7,364 bases of DNA from an uncultured Lentisphaeria bacterium (lineage in GTDB: Bacteria > Verrucomicrobiota > Lentisphaeria > Victivallales > Victivallaceae), in the NCBI GenBank assembly GCA_949298665.1, contig CASFXO010000121.1, forward strand, positions 1 through 7,364, in the 5' to 3' direction. The stretch's first letter is position 1, and every line of letters starts with the position of its first letter. A program made the position numbers and the translations under genes. The notes under the pieces were generated by a model. The model was not told the origin of the DNA and ran no database searches. It was given only the letters and a program-made list of their open reading frames with translations. Shown here piece by piece: positions 6,095 through 7,364 of the stretch.

Positions 6095-6120
6095 ATACCG
6101 CGCCCGCGCGCGATTTTCAA
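6092..6120 (-). promoter_or_regulatory. Strong candidate promoter for the nadD-rsfS-unknown-DUF2079 operon
   Basis: On the minus strand TTGAAA (6120-6115), an exactly 17-base spacer and TATATT (6097-6092) match sigma70 consensus at 5 of 6 positions in each hexamer. The spacer is almost pure G and C (alternating CG), contrasting sharply with both boxes. Transcription would begin near 6085, giving a leader of roughly 38 bases before nadD. Confidence 0.7.
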
Positions 6121-6149
6121 CACAACCGGAGTGAGTCATTGTGAAGCAA

Positions 6150-6167
6150 TCCGGAACACTTTCCGGA
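6150..6167. repeat. Short perfect hairpin in the leader region
   Basis: TCCGGAA (6150-6156) pairs with TTCCGGA (6161-6167) around the loop CACT, a 7-bp stem. It is followed by AAAA rather than T, so it is not a rightward terminator. A third TTCCGG at 6177-6182 could compete for the same left arm. Confidence 0.5.
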
Positions 6168-6184
6168 AAAGCAGGTTTCCGGAC

Positions 6185-6213
6185 TTGACGAAGCGGCATT
6201 CAGGCAGTATTGT
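6185..6213 (+). promoter_or_regulatory. Candidate promoter for the epimerase-like gene
   Basis: TTGACG (6185-6190), a 17-base spacer and TATTGT (6208-6213) match sigma70 consensus at 5 and 4 of 6 positions. Transcription would start near 6220, leaving a leader of about 46 bases ending in a good ribosome binding site. It fits better than the TATAAT at 6089-6094, which lacks a -35. Confidence 0.5.
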
Positions 6214-6265
6214 GAATGGAGTATTTTTCAAACGGCCAGAACAACCTAAACGGGAGATTCCGAAA

Positions 6266-7300
6266 ATGACGTATCCGCAACGTGTTGAAAACGAAGCCAT
6301 GCTCGATGAAATTCTGTCCATTCCGGACCAGACCCTGATCGACTTCATGAAGCGCATCGACGGCGATATCGCCATCCTCGGCATCGGCGGCAAAATGGGC
6401 CCGACCCTCGGTCGCCTCGCCGTCAACGCCATCCGCGCCGCCGGTGTCAAGAAGGAGGTGTTCGGCGTTTCCCGCTTCAGCAACGCCGAGGCCCGGCAGC
6501 ATCTGGAAAGCTGGGGCGTCAAAACCATCAGCTGCGACCTGATGAACCGCGAAGCCGTCGCCAAACTTCCCGAATTCAAGAACATCGTCTACATGGCCGG
6601 CCGGAAGTTCGGCACGGACGGTTCGGAAGACCTGACCTGGGCCATGAACGTTCTGGTCCCGGGCATCGTCGGCGAACGCTTCCGCAACAGCCGGATCACC
6701 GCCTTCTCCACCGGTTGCGTCTATCCGCTGGTCGGGGTCAACACCTGCGGCTGCACCGAAGAAGTCAAGCCCCTGCCCGTCGGCGAATACTCCCAGTCCA
6801 GCCTCGGCCGGGAACGCGTCTTCGGCTACTGCTCGCGCACGTTCGGCACCAAGGTGCTGCTGTTCCGCCTCAACTACGCGATCGACCTGCGCTACGGCGT
6901 GCTGCACGACATCGGCCGCCAGGTGTGGAACGAAGAACCGGTCACCAACACCGTCGGCCATTTCAACGTCATCTGGCAGGGGGATGCCAACCGCATCGCG
7001 CTGCTCTCGCTGGAACAGGCAGCCAGCCCGGCCATGCCGCTCAACGTCACCGGGCCGGAAACCATCAGCATCGAATACATCGCGGAACGCTTCGCCCAGA
7101 TCATGGGCAAGAAAGTCACTTACTCCGGCGTCAGCGCCGACCTCTGCTACCTCAACAATCCGGCCAAATCGATCCAGCTTTTCGGCTACCCGCGGGTCTC
7201 GCTCGCGACCATGATCGACTGGCAGGCAGACTGGCTGATGCGCGGCGGTCGTTCGCTCGGCAAGCCGACCCATTTCGAAGTCAACAACGGCAAATTCTAA
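6266..7300 (+). CDS. NAD(P)-dependent epimerase/dehydratase-like protein (extended SDR fold) with atypical active site
   Basis: This 344-residue protein has a Rossmann nucleotide-binding start, AILGIGGKMGPTLGR at about 36-50 with GxxGxxG at G39, G42 and G45, and an extended-SDR layout. The SDR serine/threonine strand is FSTGCVYP (147-154). The expected YxxxK is replaced by Tyr175-Ser-Gln-Ser-Ser179 within EYSQSSLGRER, so the conserved lysine is absent; Arg182 and Arg184 are nearby. Further blocks are RLNYAIDLRYGVLHDIGR (201-218), NVTGPETISI (260-269) and a C-terminus GKPTHFEVNNGKF (332-344). I recall this type in planctomycete-like genomes, annotated only as NAD-dependent epimerase/dehydratase; its substrate is not known to me. 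The start at 6266 is chosen because GGGAG (6252-6256) lies 9 bases before it. The frame is open upstream, but that part looks non-coding. A likely cotranscribed gene begins 13 bases after its stop. Confidence 0.85.
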   Translation: MTYPQRVENEAMLDEILSIPDQTLIDFMKRIDGDIAILGIGGKMGPTLGRLAVNAIRAAGVKKEVFGVSRFSNAEARQHLESWGVKTISCDLMNREAVAKLPEFKNIVYMAGRKFGTDGSEDLTWAMNVLVPGIVGERFRNSRITAFSTGCVYPLVGVNTCGCTEEVKPLPVGEYSQSSLGRERVFGYCSRTFGTKVLLFRLNYAIDLRYGVLHDIGRQVWNEEPVTNTVGHFNVIWQGDANRIALLSLEQAASPAMPLNVTGPETISIEYIAERFAQIMGKKVTYSGVSADLCYLNNPAKSIQLFGYPRVSLATMIDWQADWLMRGGRSLGKPTHFEVNNGKF

Positions 7301-7313
7301 GTCCGGAACCGAC

Positions 7314-7364
7314 ATGGAATTCAGAAACACCGGGTGTCGGCTGTCGCTGGCGGCCATCGCCGCG
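7314..7364 (+). CDS. Probable start of a downstream gene (17 codons, 3' end outside window)
   Basis: ATG at 7314, 13 bases after the epimerase stop, opens a frame with no stop to the window edge. Its start, MEFRNTGCRLSLAAIAA, has two arginines followed by a small hydrophobic run, which could be the beginning of a signal peptide or simply a helix. Only a weak purine stretch (CGGAA) precedes it. Distance and strand suggest cotranscription with the epimerase-like gene. The product cannot be identified from so little sequence. Confidence 0.45.
   Translation, partial: MEFRNTGCRLSLAAIAA

Larger units (their letters stand above)
6048..6265. other. Divergent intergenic region between nadD and the epimerase-like gene
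   Basis: This 218-bp stretch has no gene I can support. It contains the nadD promoter, a plausible promoter for the rightward gene, a 12-bp tandem repeat with a TATA-rich palindrome, a run of alternating CG, and a short hairpin. The TTCCGG/CCGGAA hexamer recurs several times in it. Confidence 0.8.

Noticed and set aside
6200..7357. 385-codon open frame on the minus strand
   Set aside because: It is antisense to the epimerase-like gene, whose Rossmann motifs and ribosome binding site are convincing. The antisense product shows no motifs.

Overview
The window is moderately GC-rich, gene-dense bacterial chromosome. It carries ordinary housekeeping genes (hisB, nadD, rsfS), a Flp/Tad-type pilus assembly gene (cpaB) with an FHA-domain neighbour, a large DUF2079-type membrane protein, an unrecognised acidic protein and an unusual NAD(P)-binding epimerase-like protein. 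The style of the epimerase-like protein and the gene content would fit a PVC-group bacterium such as Lentisphaerota/Victivallis. That is an impression from remembered protein style, not a demonstrated placement. No tRNA, rRNA, CRISPR array, insertion sequence or phage gene was seen.

Layout, left to right. (1) 1-1153, minus strand: cpaB followed one base later by an FHA-domain gene that runs off the left edge, probably the start of a pilus/secretion operon. (2) 1154-1410: a 257-bp divergent intergenic region with two outward-facing promoter candidates built on the two arms of an 11-bp inverted repeat, and a long imperfect hairpin between them. (3) 1411-1995, plus strand: hisB alone, with a strong ribosome binding site. 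(4) 2035-6047, minus strand: a four-gene run transcribed nadD, rsfS, unknown acidic protein, DUF2079 membrane protein. Two junctions are 4-base ATGA overlaps and one is a 37-base gap, so it is very likely one operon. It converges on hisB with only 39 bp between stop codons. (5) 6048-6265: a second divergent intergenic region, with a near-consensus promoter for nadD, a plausible promoter for the rightward gene, a 12-bp tandem repeat and a short hairpin. (6) 6266-7300, plus strand: the epimerase-like gene, followed 13 bases later by the first 17 codons of a probable next gene.

How the genes relate: nadD (NAD biosynthesis) and rsfS (ribosome silencing) are a common bacterial pair. What is unusual is that they are followed, apparently in the same transcript, by a protein of unknown function translationally coupled to a polytopic membrane protein. 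cpaB and the FHA gene point to surface pili with a possible phosphothreonine-reading partner. No complete novel defence or mobile system is visible. The items most worth checking are the coupled unknown/DUF2079 pair, the mirrored divergent promoter between cpaB and hisB, and the epimerase-like protein that lacks the usual active-site lysine.
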